From the NCBI GenBank assembly GCA_001939145.1, contig LSRX01000257.1, positions 507,254-571,253 of the forward strand: a stretch of DNA of 64,000 nt, written 5' to 3'. The number at the start of each line of letters is the position of its first letter. Position 1 is the first letter of the stretch. Shown here piece after piece: positions 1 through 8,544 of this stretch. Position numbers and translations under genes: made by a program. Under the pieces are notes generated by a model that was given only the letters and a program-made list of their open reading frames with translations, was not told where the DNA came from and searched no databases. Source of the DNA: Symbiodinium microadriaticum (taxonomy: Eukaryota; Sar; Dinophyceae; Suessiales; Symbiodiniaceae).

Positions 1-156
1 GTATTCAAACGGATTCAGGGCGTATTCAATTCAATACGCCTCGGATTCAAGATTCAAGATTCAAGGTGCCCGGGAGAAGTTTGCCCTGCACCTTCAATCT
101 TGAATCTTGAATCCGAGGCGTATTCAATTGAATACGCCCTGAATCCGTTTGAATGC
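1..156. repeat. Near-perfect foldback (inverted repeat)
   Basis: The arm 1-69 and the arm 88-156 are reverse complements with only a few mismatches; the loop is about 18 bp. The arms contain ATTCAA sub-repeats and an inner palindrome (CGTATTCAATTGAATACG type). The left arm starts at the window edge, so the element may extend further left. Confidence 0.85.
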
Positions 157-159
157 GGA

Positions 160-1130
160 CCCTTGTGGTTCCAAGTCGTGTACTGTTATTATTACGAATG
201 CCAGTATTCATACTAGTACCAGTTTTAGTATGAGTATTAATACTCCTACGAACGCTAATACGCATACTCTCATTTAGCTGTTAATGACATACTATTACCA
301 ACATATTGACATTGATACTATACTAGTAATTAGTACGAACATTAACACGTATATTAACGCTGATACGAATATGGCAGAACGAGTACTAATCTTAACATGA
401 ACACTCCCACGAATACCAATGATCACATTCATATTGATATTAACATGTATAGCATATCAATCCTAATACATACCTGCATACACTAATGTATACAAATACA
501 CATACCGATATTTAAAAATAAAAAAATATTAACGCACTCATGCATTAGTATATTAGTACTTTCCCATACCCTCACACGAATATGCTAATATACTACTATA
601 TTAATATATCAATAATAGGTTGATATAGTCGTATATGCAAGTGCTAAACAATAAGATACGTATATATTAATACGGGAACATACCAATATACTAATATATT
701 TGTTATATACAGGTATATAAGCACACAAATAAAAATACTATACGAAAACAGTCATATATTGATATATTAATTTGTTTTATAAGAGTCTAGTCGTATACTA
801 ACATATGAACACTAACTCTAACATTAATACAGATAATAGTGCTTCTGCGAATATTAAAACTGACAGCATGAAGACTTACACTGGCAGTAATACTAGTAGT
901 GATACTAACACTGACATTGACACTGGCACGAACACGTGCACTAACACTAATTTTTACTTACTACTAATGATATTCTGATACCTATACTAGATATTAAATA
1001 CTGATGCTAATACTTATACTAAACTACTATTAATAATGATGTCAATACTAGCACAAAACTAATACGAATATGAACATTAATAATAGTTTTAAGACTACTA
1101 CAACTAATACTAGTCGCTCTAAGATTAGAG
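160..1130. repeat. AT-rich degenerate ACTAATAC-type simple repeat
   Basis: Almost 1 kb of short imperfect units of the type ACTAATAC, ATTAATAC and GATACTAAC, without long open frames. It looks like a decayed microsatellite field. A similar trinucleotide-like field lies at 23990-24260. No gene seen. Confidence 0.6.
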
Positions 1131-1224
1131 GCAAGAACAAGGCGGAGACGAGATTAACCTCAAGACTAAGACTAATACTTAGGTTTAGGAGCATTACATG
1201 CAGGTGTAGAGATCTCCCGAAATT

Positions 1225-1373
1225 GAAGACAATTTTACAAATTCCAAAATATTGTAGAAGTTTCCAAGAATTCCAAAACTGCCAAAAATTCCAAAAAATC
1301 CGAAATTTCCAAAATTTCGAGATTGCACATGATTCAAGCACAAAACGTGGGTACATGAGGGGGGTGGTAGCAT

Positions 1374-1419
<46 letters not shown>

Positions 1420-1425
1420 GTAAGT
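1225..1425. repeat. Degenerate AATTCCAAA repeat and (CATATA)n
   Basis: 1225-1322 holds imperfect copies of AATTCCAAA. 1370-1420 is an almost perfect (CATATA)n run. The open frames here only translate the repeat (IHIHIH or YVYVYV). Confidence 0.75.
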
Positions 1426-1517
1426 TTCCTTACCACATGACGCCATTATAAAATCGTGTAGCACCCCCCTGTTATGGGAACTTAACACGGGCTGCTCGGC
1501 GAGGGCCAAGGATCCAC

Positions 1518-1631
1518 CGTGCAGCAATAGCTGGTCAGGTTCTCGATATTGAAGTGAGCCATGTCCTCCTGCAGCTTCGCGATTTTCCGGCAGTAACCAC
1601 GACCGGCGTGGATGAGAAGGACCATGGGCAC
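1518..1631 (-). CDS. Exon: YCRKIAKLQ coiled region and SYCCT
   Basis: Encodes VPMVLLIHAG, RGYCRKIAKLQ, a helical stretch and SYCCT, matching the segment that follows the last membrane helices in the family. The lower limit assumes a GT donor after the ACG codon (GTGGATCC); otherwise the frame runs on to a TAA at about 1485. No convincing next exon was found on the left. Confidence 0.6.
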
Positions 1632-4600
1632 CTCGCCATACTAAAGCCCTGAAGCGGCAAACCCTGAAACCCTAAATCCCGCCATAACCTGAACCCTAAA
1701 CCCTAAAGCCCCAAAAAAACTCTGAAGCCCAGGCTGTAGATCCTCTGAACCCTATAAGCACCAAGCCCTAAACCCTAAGCTCTACATCCGCAAACCTCCT
1801 AAACTCCCAAACCGTCAAAGCCCTACATCCGAAACCGTACACCCTAAAACTCGGAAGCCCTAAACACCAAACACTCATACCAGGGGTCTTCAGGGTTTAG
1901 GGTAAAACTCGGATTCCCTAAACACCAACTCTCATGGGCACACTGCAAAGAGCAAATACGGCAAGATAGAACTCCTTCAGGGCTCCGATCCAGCGCCAGG
2001 AAAAGGTAAGAATCGCATTGATCAGGACCTGTTGGGTGCACTAACCCTACCCCCCAAACCCTCTAAACCCCTAAAGCCCTAAACCCCTGAACCCCTAAAC
2101 CCTTAAACCCCTGAAAATCCTAAACCCCTAAAGCCTAGGGTAGGGTTTAGGGTTTAGGGTTTAGGGTTTAGGGGTTTAGGGGTTTAGGGTTTAGGGTTTA
2201 GGGCCTAGGGTTCAGGGATAAGTTCTGGGCATCAAGGGCCTTCGGCCTCGGGGATGCCCCTCATCTGTGGCATGAACAAATCCACCACGGAAAGGGCATG
2301 TTGAATGGTCTTCTGGGATTTTTATTGTGGGACAGGAAGAAACATGATCTCCGAGGAACACCCAAAAGCCCTAATACCTACACCGCAGATGTACCACCAC
2401 AAGGCATTCCGGGCTTTCCGAAACCCTGGCCAGCTCGGCAACGATGGCGACAACCATAGGACCCAGAACAGTCGGCCGAATGGTCAGAAGGGGCTTTCTG
2501 CCTCGCTTTCGGCTATGCAAGAATGCCCCGATTTCGAACATACACCACAAGCCTGGGTTGCTGCTGAGGCGTGACGAAACATGATACTGTTTCGTTTCTG
2601 ATTTCCTAAACATGAAGCTTGTCTCGAAAAACCACAAAAAAGTACGCAATGCCCGAGTATCCCGAAGAAATCTAAAACCCAAAGCTCTACATGATTACCC
2701 TAAACCCTACACCCTAAACCCTAAACATCCGCTTTAGGGCTTAGGGTTTTAAGGGCTTCTAAATGAGCCAAAGGAGCGGTCCATAAAGCTGGGATCCCAG
2801 AGTACGAGCATGGAGTCAGCGCATTTCAGAAACGCACCCAGGCTTATGAGCGCTTCTCCTGGAGGGTTTAGGGGTTTAGGGGGTTTAGGGGTTTAGGGGT
2901 TTAGGGGTTTAGGGTCTCCTAATGTAGGGGCCTTAATCATGGGAATAGGGTTTTGGGCAATAATTGATCTATAATAAGGAAGCCTAAGGAATAATATTGG
3001 TAATTGTATATATATATATATATATTTATTTATTTATTTATTTAGGCATCTATGTTACTCGCGTTTTCAGGTTTAGGGCTTAGGATCCCAGGCAATGGGA
3101 GTAAACATATGTTCAGGTTGGATCAGGCAAAATGTTTCTATAGGCTTGCTCTGTTTTGGAGTGGCTCCTTTGATCGTTTCGTCATATGTAGGAATGCAGA
3201 TCCGGTCGACGAAGACGGGCTGCCGATTCTGCCACAGGACGAAGGTGCAGGAATATGTCACGGCGGCGATGAAGGAACACCAGCCGAGTTGACCTGCAAA
3301 GCGAGGTCTTGGCAAAAACACGACCTGAAACATGAAAGTGGCGCCTTCGACCTGAGTCTTTCTTAGCATAAGGATGGCGCAGGCTCCAGCTTGTATCCCT
3401 CTGGGTCCATGCACCCGAATAGCATATAGTAGGTTGGCCTTCAAGTATTCCCCGCGCAGGTACTTTGGGCAAAAGTATATACCTTTTGGGTACATGGACC
3501 CTAAACCCTAAACCCCACACCTAAACCCCAAAACCCCTAAAACCCTAAACCCCTAAATATACCTTTTGGGCACATGGACCATTAGGGTATGGGATTCTTT
3601 GAACCTGCACCCTAAACCCTAAACCCTAAACCCCTCAACCCTAAACCCTAAACCCTAAAACCCTAAACCCTATGGGCTTCTTTGAACCAGCTGGCCGAAG
3701 AAGTCGGGGAGAGCACCGGCGCTGTAGAGAATGCCCATCAGCACAGCTGAGGTTGTACTCAGTGCCGCCTGGGTTCCCCAGAAACCACATAATAATGCCA
3801 AAAAAAAGGGTTTAGGGTTTATAGGGTTTATAGGGTTTAGGGTTTAGGGTTTGTATAGGGCATAAGAATACCAATAAAATAACGACAAATTTGAAGCGTG
3901 AGGGAATTAATAACAAGCGTGGCAAGAAACCATAATGATAGCAATAATGCTAGTATCGACAGTAGTAACGATGGCAGTAAATTAACAACAAAAATAGGAA
4001 CAACTAATCCATTCGCCTTGACATTGACCCCCCCCCCCGCTAATGTAAAAACCTCCCGGCCCAGAGATTTCGCGGTTTCGGGCCCACAATTCCCAGTTAA
4101 TTAACATTAGGGGGGGGGCCTAGGAAGGGCTTCAAGGTTTAATCAGGGCCTTAAATAAACATGGAGGCTAAGCCTAACTAGCAGCTATTACTGGTGCGTA
4201 ATTAGTTTTAGTATTAGGGGGTATGTTGTTCGGGAAATAATGGTGAAGATCATTCGCACGTTTAGGCTAGGGTTTAGTTGGGCTTAATGAAGAGACTCAG
4301 AGTTCCGGCTGCGTGATGGATGCCCTAAACCCTAAACCCTAAACCCTAAAGTCGGGATGCACCGAACCCCCCTTACCCCCACCCACCCGCCCCATAATAA
4401 AAGCACATGCAGGTACTAAGTGCAGGTACTACTGGCGGACCTAGCTGCAGCCGCCATGCCGTTTTTCACGGCGAAGAGCGTCAGAATCTTGAACCAGGTC
4501 GGCCCATGCCAACTATGGGACCAAAATGATGCTATTCGGGTGGTTGGGCAGCTGAGCGCGTACAGCTCGCCTGGCTTGCGGCTTAAGCTTAAGGTTGAGG

Positions 4601-4733
4601 CCAGAGGGAAGCCGCAGGGGAGTATACAGTTTACTCAGCGGCCCAGCTCAGGGGACATAGTTTGCCAGCCGATGATGAATAGCCTGAATAGGTATTTGGT
4701 CTGCAAGTTTAGGATAGCCGCCACGGTGCTCAT
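1518..4733 (-). CDS. Multi-exon gene for a membrane protein with a TIR-like core (dinoflagellate family)
   Basis: Exons in transcript order: 4493-4455 (5' limit uncertain), 3768-3696, 3293-3168, 2858-2778, 2552-2455, 2028-1942, 1631-1518, with a likely earlier exon at 4733-4635. Lengths and phases agree at every join. The visible protein (about 200 residues) runs from hydrophobic segments to PVFVDRICIP, then LGAFLK, MLVLWDP, RLWCMFEIGAFLHS, RPTVLGPM, two more hydrophobic segments, then YCRKIAKLQ and SYCCT. I recognise this motif order from predicted dinoflagellate proteins; the D...I / S / WC-FE pattern resembles a TIR fold (inference). Function unknown; probably membrane-bound. Introns are 225-686 bp, all with telomere-like heptamers, with donors GC, GC, GA, GC, GT, GT. 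The C-terminal part (CDR...WFG in relatives) was not found before the window edge, so the gene may be truncated or pseudogenised there. Confidence 0.72.
1650..1912. repeat. Degenerate CCCTAAA tract inside an intron
   Basis: Many CCCTAAA, CCCTGAA and CCCTAAG variants. The tract fills most of the intron 1632-1941 of the TIR-like gene (TTTAGGG sense on the coding strand). Confidence 0.8.
1942..2028 (-). CDS. Exon: membrane segment VLINAILTFSW
   Basis: Twenty-nine codons, phase 0 at both ends. It encodes a hydrophobic segment ending in FALCS. The donor is GTGCCCATG, and the same nine bases open the next exon, so the intron is flanked by a perfect 9-nt direct repeat. Confidence 0.68.
2041..2216. 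repeat. CCCTAAA then TTTAGGG tract inside an intron
   Basis: C-rich units to about 2130, then G-rich units to 2216, switching at about 2135. It lies within the intron 2029-2454. This order (C-rich then G-rich) is opposite to that of an end-to-end telomere fusion. Confidence 0.8.
2455..2552 (-). CDS. Exon: LWCMFEIGAFLHS and RPTVLGPM
   Basis: 98 bp. It starts GCTTGTGG after CCCAG and encodes (R)LWCMFEIGAFLHSR, then a basic KRGRK stretch and IRPTVLGPM. The exon is ended at the phase-0 donor GTTGTCGCC because the next exon then continues in frame. The open frame runs on past this point but departs from the family pattern, so it is taken as intron. Confidence 0.72.
2778..2858 (-). CDS. Exon: SLGAFLK ... 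MLVLWDP core
   Basis: 81 bp (2+78+1). It encodes GEALISLGAFLK and SMLVLWDPSFMD, the most conserved block of the family. The acceptor is CCTCCAG at the end of a CCCTAAA tract read on this strand, then GAGAAG. The donor is GC (GCTCCTTTGG). Joining C to GC across the intron gives the Arg codon of RLWCMFE. Confidence 0.75.
2862..2920. repeat. TTTAGGG tract at the acceptor side of an intron
   Basis: On the coding (minus) strand this is a CCCTAAA run ending CCCTCCAG directly at the acceptor of the exon 2778-2858. The heptamers therefore occupy the position of the polypyrimidine tract. Confidence 0.8.
2921..3054. mobile_element. MITE M1 copy with a microsatellite in its right arm
   Basis: The left end is TAGGGGCCTTAAT then AATAGGGTTTTGGG. 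The right arm begins GGTAATTG but is interrupted by (TA)n(TTTA)n at 3006-3044 before the end. It lies inside intron 2859-3167 of the TIR-like gene. Confidence 0.65.
3168..3293 (-). CDS. Exon: membrane segment plus VFVDRICIP motif
   Basis: 126 bp, entering with two bases and leaving with one. It encodes GQLGWCSF, a hydrophobic run, then PVFVDRICIP and DETIK. The downstream donor is GA (GAGCCACTCC), a non-canonical dinucleotide known in dinoflagellates. The open frame continues upstream into an M5 MITE (3402-3501), so the longer open frame there is not coding throughout. Confidence 0.7.
3402..3501. mobile_element. MITE M5 copy in an intron
   Basis: Ends GGGTCCATGCACCC and GGGTACATGGACCC are inverted repeats. 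The interior has the family's TACTTTGGGCAAAAGT. A 28-bp partial copy of the right end recurs at 3556-3582. It lies within intron 3294-3695. Confidence 0.75.
3498..3672. repeat. CCCTAAA tract in an intron
   Basis: C-rich heptamers with octamer variants, interrupted by the duplicated M5 end. Confidence 0.8.
3696..3768 (-). CDS. Exon: membrane segment, start ALSTTSAVLMG
   Basis: Twenty-four codons plus one base encode a hydrophobic segment ending in LPDFF. The acceptor is CCCAG followed by GCGGC. The previous exon (ending KNGM at 4455) is followed by a donor that also begins GCGGC. The donor here reads GCCAGCTGG and the next exon starts GTCAACTCGG, a diverged direct repeat. Joining restores FFGQLGW in frame. 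Confidence 0.65.
3800..4420. repeat. Intron with short heptamer runs
   Basis: Part of intron 3769-4454. It holds TTTAGGG runs at 3808-3855 and 4265-4280, a CCCTAAA run at 4322-4350, and poly-C/poly-G stretches at 4030 and 4113. The rest is low-complexity AT-rich sequence with no exon seen. Confidence 0.55.
4635..4733 (-). CDS. Probable 5' exon of the TIR-like gene
   Basis: A 33-codon frame from ATG encodes STVAAILNLQTKY, then LFRLFIIGW and SPEL, a helix like those at the N-terminus of the family. It lies upstream of the exon at 4455 on the same strand. The splice junctions were not resolved. It could instead belong to a neighbouring gene. Confidence 0.4.
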   Translation of the reverse strand: MSTVAAILNLQTKYLFRLFIIGWQTMSPELGR

Positions 4734-4839
4734 CAGTTATCCACACGTCAAATCAAGAAGAACCTTAAATCAACCACCCTAAAACAAACCCCATACAAAC
4801 CGTAGAAGGCATTGCACAACAGTGCAAAGCCCTAGATAT

Positions 4840-5370
4840 GTTTAAACCCCCCTAAACCCTAAACCCTAAACCCTAAACAATATAACCTTGGTATGCCCAG
4901 AACCCACGACTCCTGCAATGCTTAAGATTCTAAGACCCTTTCAAGCAACAGGGGGTCTCGAATATATCCCAAAACCCTCTATTCTCATTGAACCATTCAG
5001 GGCTTATATTGATTTAGTGTTTAGGGCAGTACACCCTGAAAAGTAGATCCTGTTTAGAATGCTCCTGAAAACCCTACTGAACGAAACACGCCAGGAAAAA
5101 AGATCCTGTAAAATCATACGTCGAATTTCTTTCTGTAGGCTACCAACACCTGCTTGCCTTGTAGGGAAGCAATAACACCCATGTTAGGCTTTATATTCCG
5201 GCCCTCCAAAGATTGAGGACACCGAACCCTAAATTCCAAGCTCAAGCCCTGAACCCTAAACCCTCAACCCTATAAACCCTGAGCCCTCAACCCTAAACCC
5301 TAAATCCTAAACCCTAAACCCTGAATCCTAAACCCTAAAACTCTAAACCATGAATCTTTAGCCCTACACC
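4840..5370. repeat. Scattered CCCTAAA variants
   Basis: Runs at 4850-4880 and 5222-5370. The sequence between 4880 and 5220 is unique but shows no frame I can support. Confidence 0.6.
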
Positions 5371-5377
5371 TTCCTAG

Positions 5378-5482
5378 CTCAGGTTAGTCCCTCTGTCGAC
5401 CGAGTCACCGCCGCGAACCCGAAGCGGCCGACCCATGCACTGCAGGACCCGGTACGCGGGCGTCGCCCGCACGATCCTGAGA
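5378..5482 (-). CDS. Weak exon candidate, GC-rich island
   Basis: A GC-rich unique island with a minus-strand frame after CTCAG reading IVRATPAYRVLQ. It is short and unrecognised. It is listed because it stands out from the AT-richer surroundings and lies on the strand of the TIR-like gene. Confidence 0.2.
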
Positions 5483-5527
5483 TCTCGGCCCAAGTGGATT
5501 TAGGGCTTGCCTGCAGCCGAAAAAAAA

Positions 5528-5608
5528 TACCCTTTGATAGGGTTCCCTTATTTATGGTTTCTATAATATAGTTCCTTATAAAAAGGTAGGTCTTTTGGGC
5601 ACCAGGTA
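5528..5608. mobile_element. MITE M11 copy
   Basis: Contains the family core GGGTTCCCTTATTTATGG and the right end AAAAAGGTAGGTCTTTTGGG to CCAGGTA. Confidence 0.5.
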
Positions 5609-5660
5609 GAGTTTAGGCATTTTGGGAGGCGAAGGGGAGGAGTTGTTAGTCGATCTATCG

Positions 5661-5735
5661 CTGTTCTTGTTCTTGTTCTTGTTCTTGTTCTTGTGCTTGT
5701 TATTGCTCTTGTTCTTGTTATTGTTGTTGTTGGTG
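5661..5735. repeat. (TTCTTG)n microsatellite
   Basis: An imperfect TTCTTG hexamer run grading into TTGTTG. The open frames here (NKNKNK) only translate it. Confidence 0.85.
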
Positions 5736-5929
5736 GTGTTGTTGTTTTGGAGAGATACATGAACCACAAATACTGGTCCGAAGTACGTAGAGTCTAAACT
5801 CAAAACGTTAGGCACCAACACAAGCACTCATATCAAGGGTCTTCAGGGTTTAGGGCTTTAGGGCTTAATGGTAATGGAAGCCTGCCCTTCAATCTGAATT
5901 CTCTGAGCTGTAGCCTTGAACCCTACGCC

Positions 5930-6330
5930 CTGTGCTCTGAAGCCTTAACCCTAAGCCCTAAACCCCAAAGCCTAAATGCTAAAAACCTAAACCCTGAACC
6001 CTAAGAACCCCCAAAAGGCCTAAACCATAACTCCCAAACCCTAAACACCCTACAAGCCTAAGCCATCAACCCGAAAGCCCTTGATAGATCAAGCATCTCA
6101 TCCCGCGATGGGACCATCTGGGAGATCAGACTGCTGTAGAGCTCCTGCAGTGTAGGGTTTAAGGCTTTAGGGCTTAGGGGTTTAGGGTTTTGTAGGGTTT
6201 AAGGCTTTAGGGCCTAGGGGTTTAGGGTTTTAGGGCATAGGTTTAGGGTTGTTTTGGTTTTGGGGTTTTGGGGTTTAGGGTTTGGAGTTTTGGGCTAAAG
6301 GTGCTTTAGGGTTTTAGGGCCGAGACGGGG
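5930..6330. repeat. CCCTAAA tract, short island, TTTAGGG tract
   Basis: C-rich variants at 5930-6075, the exon-like island 6086-6144, then G-rich variants (often octameric) at 6150-6330. Confidence 0.7.
6086..6144 (-). CDS. Candidate exon ELYSSLISQM ... EMLDL
   Basis: A unique island between heptamer tracts. After CTGCAG the frame GAG CTC TAC... stays open and reads ELYSSLISQMVPS then DEMLDL. It fits phase 0 after the candidate exon at 7521-7592. Product unknown. Confidence 0.3.
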
Positions 6331-6378
6331 TTGCTGTAGTCAGTTTAGAGCTTAGGGTTCGGAGTTTTGGTTTCCAAA

Positions 6379-6490
6379 AGGGACTTTCCGAAACTAAGGG
6401 TACCTTATTTTGGGGGGGGGGTGCTTAGAATAAGGATCCTACTATTAAGGGTACTATATTAGGGTCCCCTACTTTCGGAAACCCCCCATA
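6379..6490. mobile_element. MITE M4 copy
   Basis: GGGACTTTCCGAAA on the left is answered by TTTCGGAAACCCCCC on the right. The interior AAGGATCCTACTATT and GGGTACTATATTAGGG is shared with the copies at 21074 and 32082. Confidence 0.65.
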
Positions 6491-7130
6491 TCGGTTTAGG
6501 GTTTAGGGTTAGACTGCTTAAACTCTCGAAAGCACGAGCTGTGGTGCAGCTCTTTCGGCTGGGGCCTTCTGATTCGAACGCCTGAAGCCCATCCCACCTG
6601 CACCGCATACGCAGACCCTATTCTATTCTAATTATCAAGGCCCCCAAAAATAAGTTTCCCAAAGCCGTAATAATACTCAGTATACTCTTACAGTATCTTA
6701 CAGTAGCCCTTATATAGATCCCTTAACGAGAACCCTGAAAAGCCCAACGCCAAACGCCTCCAGACTGTACGCTGCCAGGCTGCGCTAGGCCCGGCGACAG
6801 AAGCATCTTCCAAGGCAAGGGTTCAGGGTTTAGGGTGCAGGTATCGGGTTTAGGGTTCAGGGTTTAGGGTTTATAGGGTTTAGGGTTCCGTGAATCCTAA
6901 AGCATAAACGCAAGGGGGGAGGTTCTGGTTGCCCAAGAAGAGACGGTGGTAAGGATGAAGTAACAGGAGGGGAGACATGGGATCCTTGTGGGAACTTCTG
7001 ACCTTCGGCGAAAGCGGAAAGCGAAACAACGGGTAGGAGNACGGCTAAGGTCTTGGTCTTTCAATCCGATTAGCCCTAAACGCCTGAACGCCGCCTAAGG
7101 TAGACCTGAACTGCCACCGCTTTTTAGCAC

Positions 7131-7213
7131 ATGTGTATATATATATATGTATGTGTGTGTATGTATGTATGTATGTATGTATGTATGTATGTATGTATGT
7201 GTGTATATATATA
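7131..7213. repeat. (GTAT)n / (TA)n microsatellite
   Basis: TA repeats flank a GTAT run of about 50 bp. Confidence 0.9.
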
Positions 7214-7344
7214 GAGCTTGTGAAACTCAGCAAAGACCATAAACCTGTATCAAGGTATATAGAAAGTTGAATCAAGTCGAAGGCAGCGGTGCATTCTCTG
7301 GCAATCAAATGGTGTAACATCCCTGTCAAATAAAAAACACCACC

Positions 7345-7512
7345 CTAAACCCTACATCCTACACTCCCTAAACCCTAAACCCTAAACCCTCAACCCTAAA
7401 CCTTAAACCCTAAACCCTAAACCTTAAACCCTCAACCCTAAACTTTAAACCCTAAACCTTAAACCCTAAAACCCTAAAACCCTAAACCCCTAAACCCTAA
7501 ACCCACGGTTTA
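7345..7512. repeat. CCCTAAA tract
   Basis: Fairly regular CCCTAAA, CCCTCAA and CCTTAAA units, directly downstream of the candidate exon 7521-7592 on the minus strand. Confidence 0.85.
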
Positions 7513-7520
7513 GGGTCCTC

Positions 7521-7592
7521 CCAATCTTCCTCGGAAGCATCCATTTTGGGCACTTGCGGCTTACCGATCATCTCCGGCAGCAGGTCCGCCAT
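7521..7592 (-). CDS. Candidate first exon (ATG) of a minus-strand gene
   Basis: A 24-codon frame starts with ATG: MADLLPEMIG ... DASEEDW. It ends at a possible GA donor (GAGGACC). The next unique island on this strand begins after CTGCAG with GAGCTC, so the same GAG occurs at both sides, and joining keeps phase 0. It may be the 5' end of the TIR-like gene or a separate upstream gene. No homology recognised; short frames like this arise by chance. Confidence 0.35.
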
Positions 7593-7611
7593 GACTTACT
7601 TTCGGGCCAAA

Positions 7612-7672
7612 GGGTTTAGGGTTTAGGGTTTAAACCCAAAACCCTGAAACCCTGAACCCTAAGCCTTACCTT
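7612..7672. repeat. TTTAGGG meeting CCCTAAA
   Basis: Three TTTAGGG units meet CCCAAAACCCT units at TTTAAACCC (about 7632), in the order expected for an end-to-end telomere fusion. Confidence 0.6.
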
Positions 7673-7695
7673 AACCCCAAAATAACCTAGGTTTT

Positions 7696-7762
7696 TAAGG
7701 ACTCATATAACGAGTTCATCATAAGGAACCCTAAACAGGTAGGTTCTTGAGGGTCCAGGTAA
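7696..7762. mobile_element. MITE M11 partial copy
   Basis: Contains ATCATAAGGAACCCTAAAC, then AGGTAGGTTCTTGAGGG and GTCCAGGTA. Confidence 0.5.
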
Positions 7763-7849
7763 ATTAAAAAATCTGCTGGAGGTCGGGGAAGCGTATGGCC
7801 GAGGCTATCGTTTGAGTCGCTCAAAGGGTTTCAGGGCTTCTCAACTGGT

Positions 7850-8010
7850 TGAGGGCTTAGGGCTTTAGGGTTTAGGGTTTAGGGGTTTAAGGGTTTAGTG
7901 TTTAGGGGTTAGGGCTGTTAGGGGTTGGGGGTTAAAGGGTTTAGGGTTAAGGGCTTTGGGGCTTAAGGGTTTTAGGGTTCAGGGGTTTGGGTTTAAGGGT
8001 TTGGGGTGTA
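7850..8010. repeat. TTTAGGG tract, degenerate
   Basis: G-rich variants, many with extra G or A (TTTAAGGG, TTTGGGG). Confidence 0.8.
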
Positions 8011-8070
8011 GGGGTTTCGTCGAGGGGCTCAGCTCTGGGGTTCGCTATCACGCGACAACCACTGTCAACT

Positions 8071-8166
8071 CCGGCCCTTAGCATCGAAGGACTCATATCT
8101 CAAGGCTTTTGGGCCCCAAGAACCCTATTATTTAAGGCTTTTGGGCTACTTTGATGCTAAGGGCGG
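8071..8166. mobile_element. MITE M15 (single copy seen)
   Basis: Terminal inverted repeats CCGGCCCTTAGCATCGAAG and CTTTGATGCTAAGGGCGG. The interior has two AAGGCTTTTGGGC units. No second copy was noticed and no target duplication resolved. Confidence 0.6.
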
Positions 8167-8339
8167 ACCCAGGACATTGAACTTAACAACTCTCCAACTT
8201 ATACCCTAAGCCCCAAACCCTACCATGGCAACATCAAGCCGCATGAACCCTGCAACGCTTGAGCCAGCAAGCTGCAAATGTCTTTCATCAAAACAACCCA
8301 GGGCTTCCGACAGCCACATGGGTAAATCTCTAAATCACG

Positions 8340-8450
8340 GTCCCGTTTAAGTTTAGGGTTTAGGGTCCCTTGATAAGGCCCCGATATGGTACGGCACCCT
8401 TGTAAAAAAAAGGACCCCAAAACGGAGCCTACTTTAGAGACTGCCCAGAT
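8340..8450. mobile_element. MITE M3 decayed copy
   Basis: Keeps the family interior TGGTACGGCACCCTTGTA and the right arm CTACTTTAGAGACTGCCC. Its left arm merges into TTTAGGG units (GTTTAGGGTCCC), where intact copies read AATTAGGGTCCC. Confidence 0.5.
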
Positions 8451-8544
8451 GCCTCAGGATTCCGTTGATGGTAAGGCTGGTAAGGATCCTCCTGCTTACT
8501 ACCTTTATCTTGAACCCTTAACTTCCTACGCCCCAAAACCTACA

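Noticed and set aside
1420-1490. RGVLHDFIMASC frame as a next exon of the TIR-like gene
   Set aside because: It resembles the CDR...WFG block only faintly, would need a very short exon or a frameshift, and lacks a clear acceptor.
2041-2216. A true chromosome end or telomere
   Set aside because: The tract is short, degenerate, changes orientation and is followed by exons on both sides.
2335-2454. Continuation of the exon 2455-2552 to a stop at 2371, or with a frame change to about 2335
   Set aside because: Ending at the GTTGTC donor gives an in-phase join to 2028-1942 and the family motif order without assuming a frameshift.
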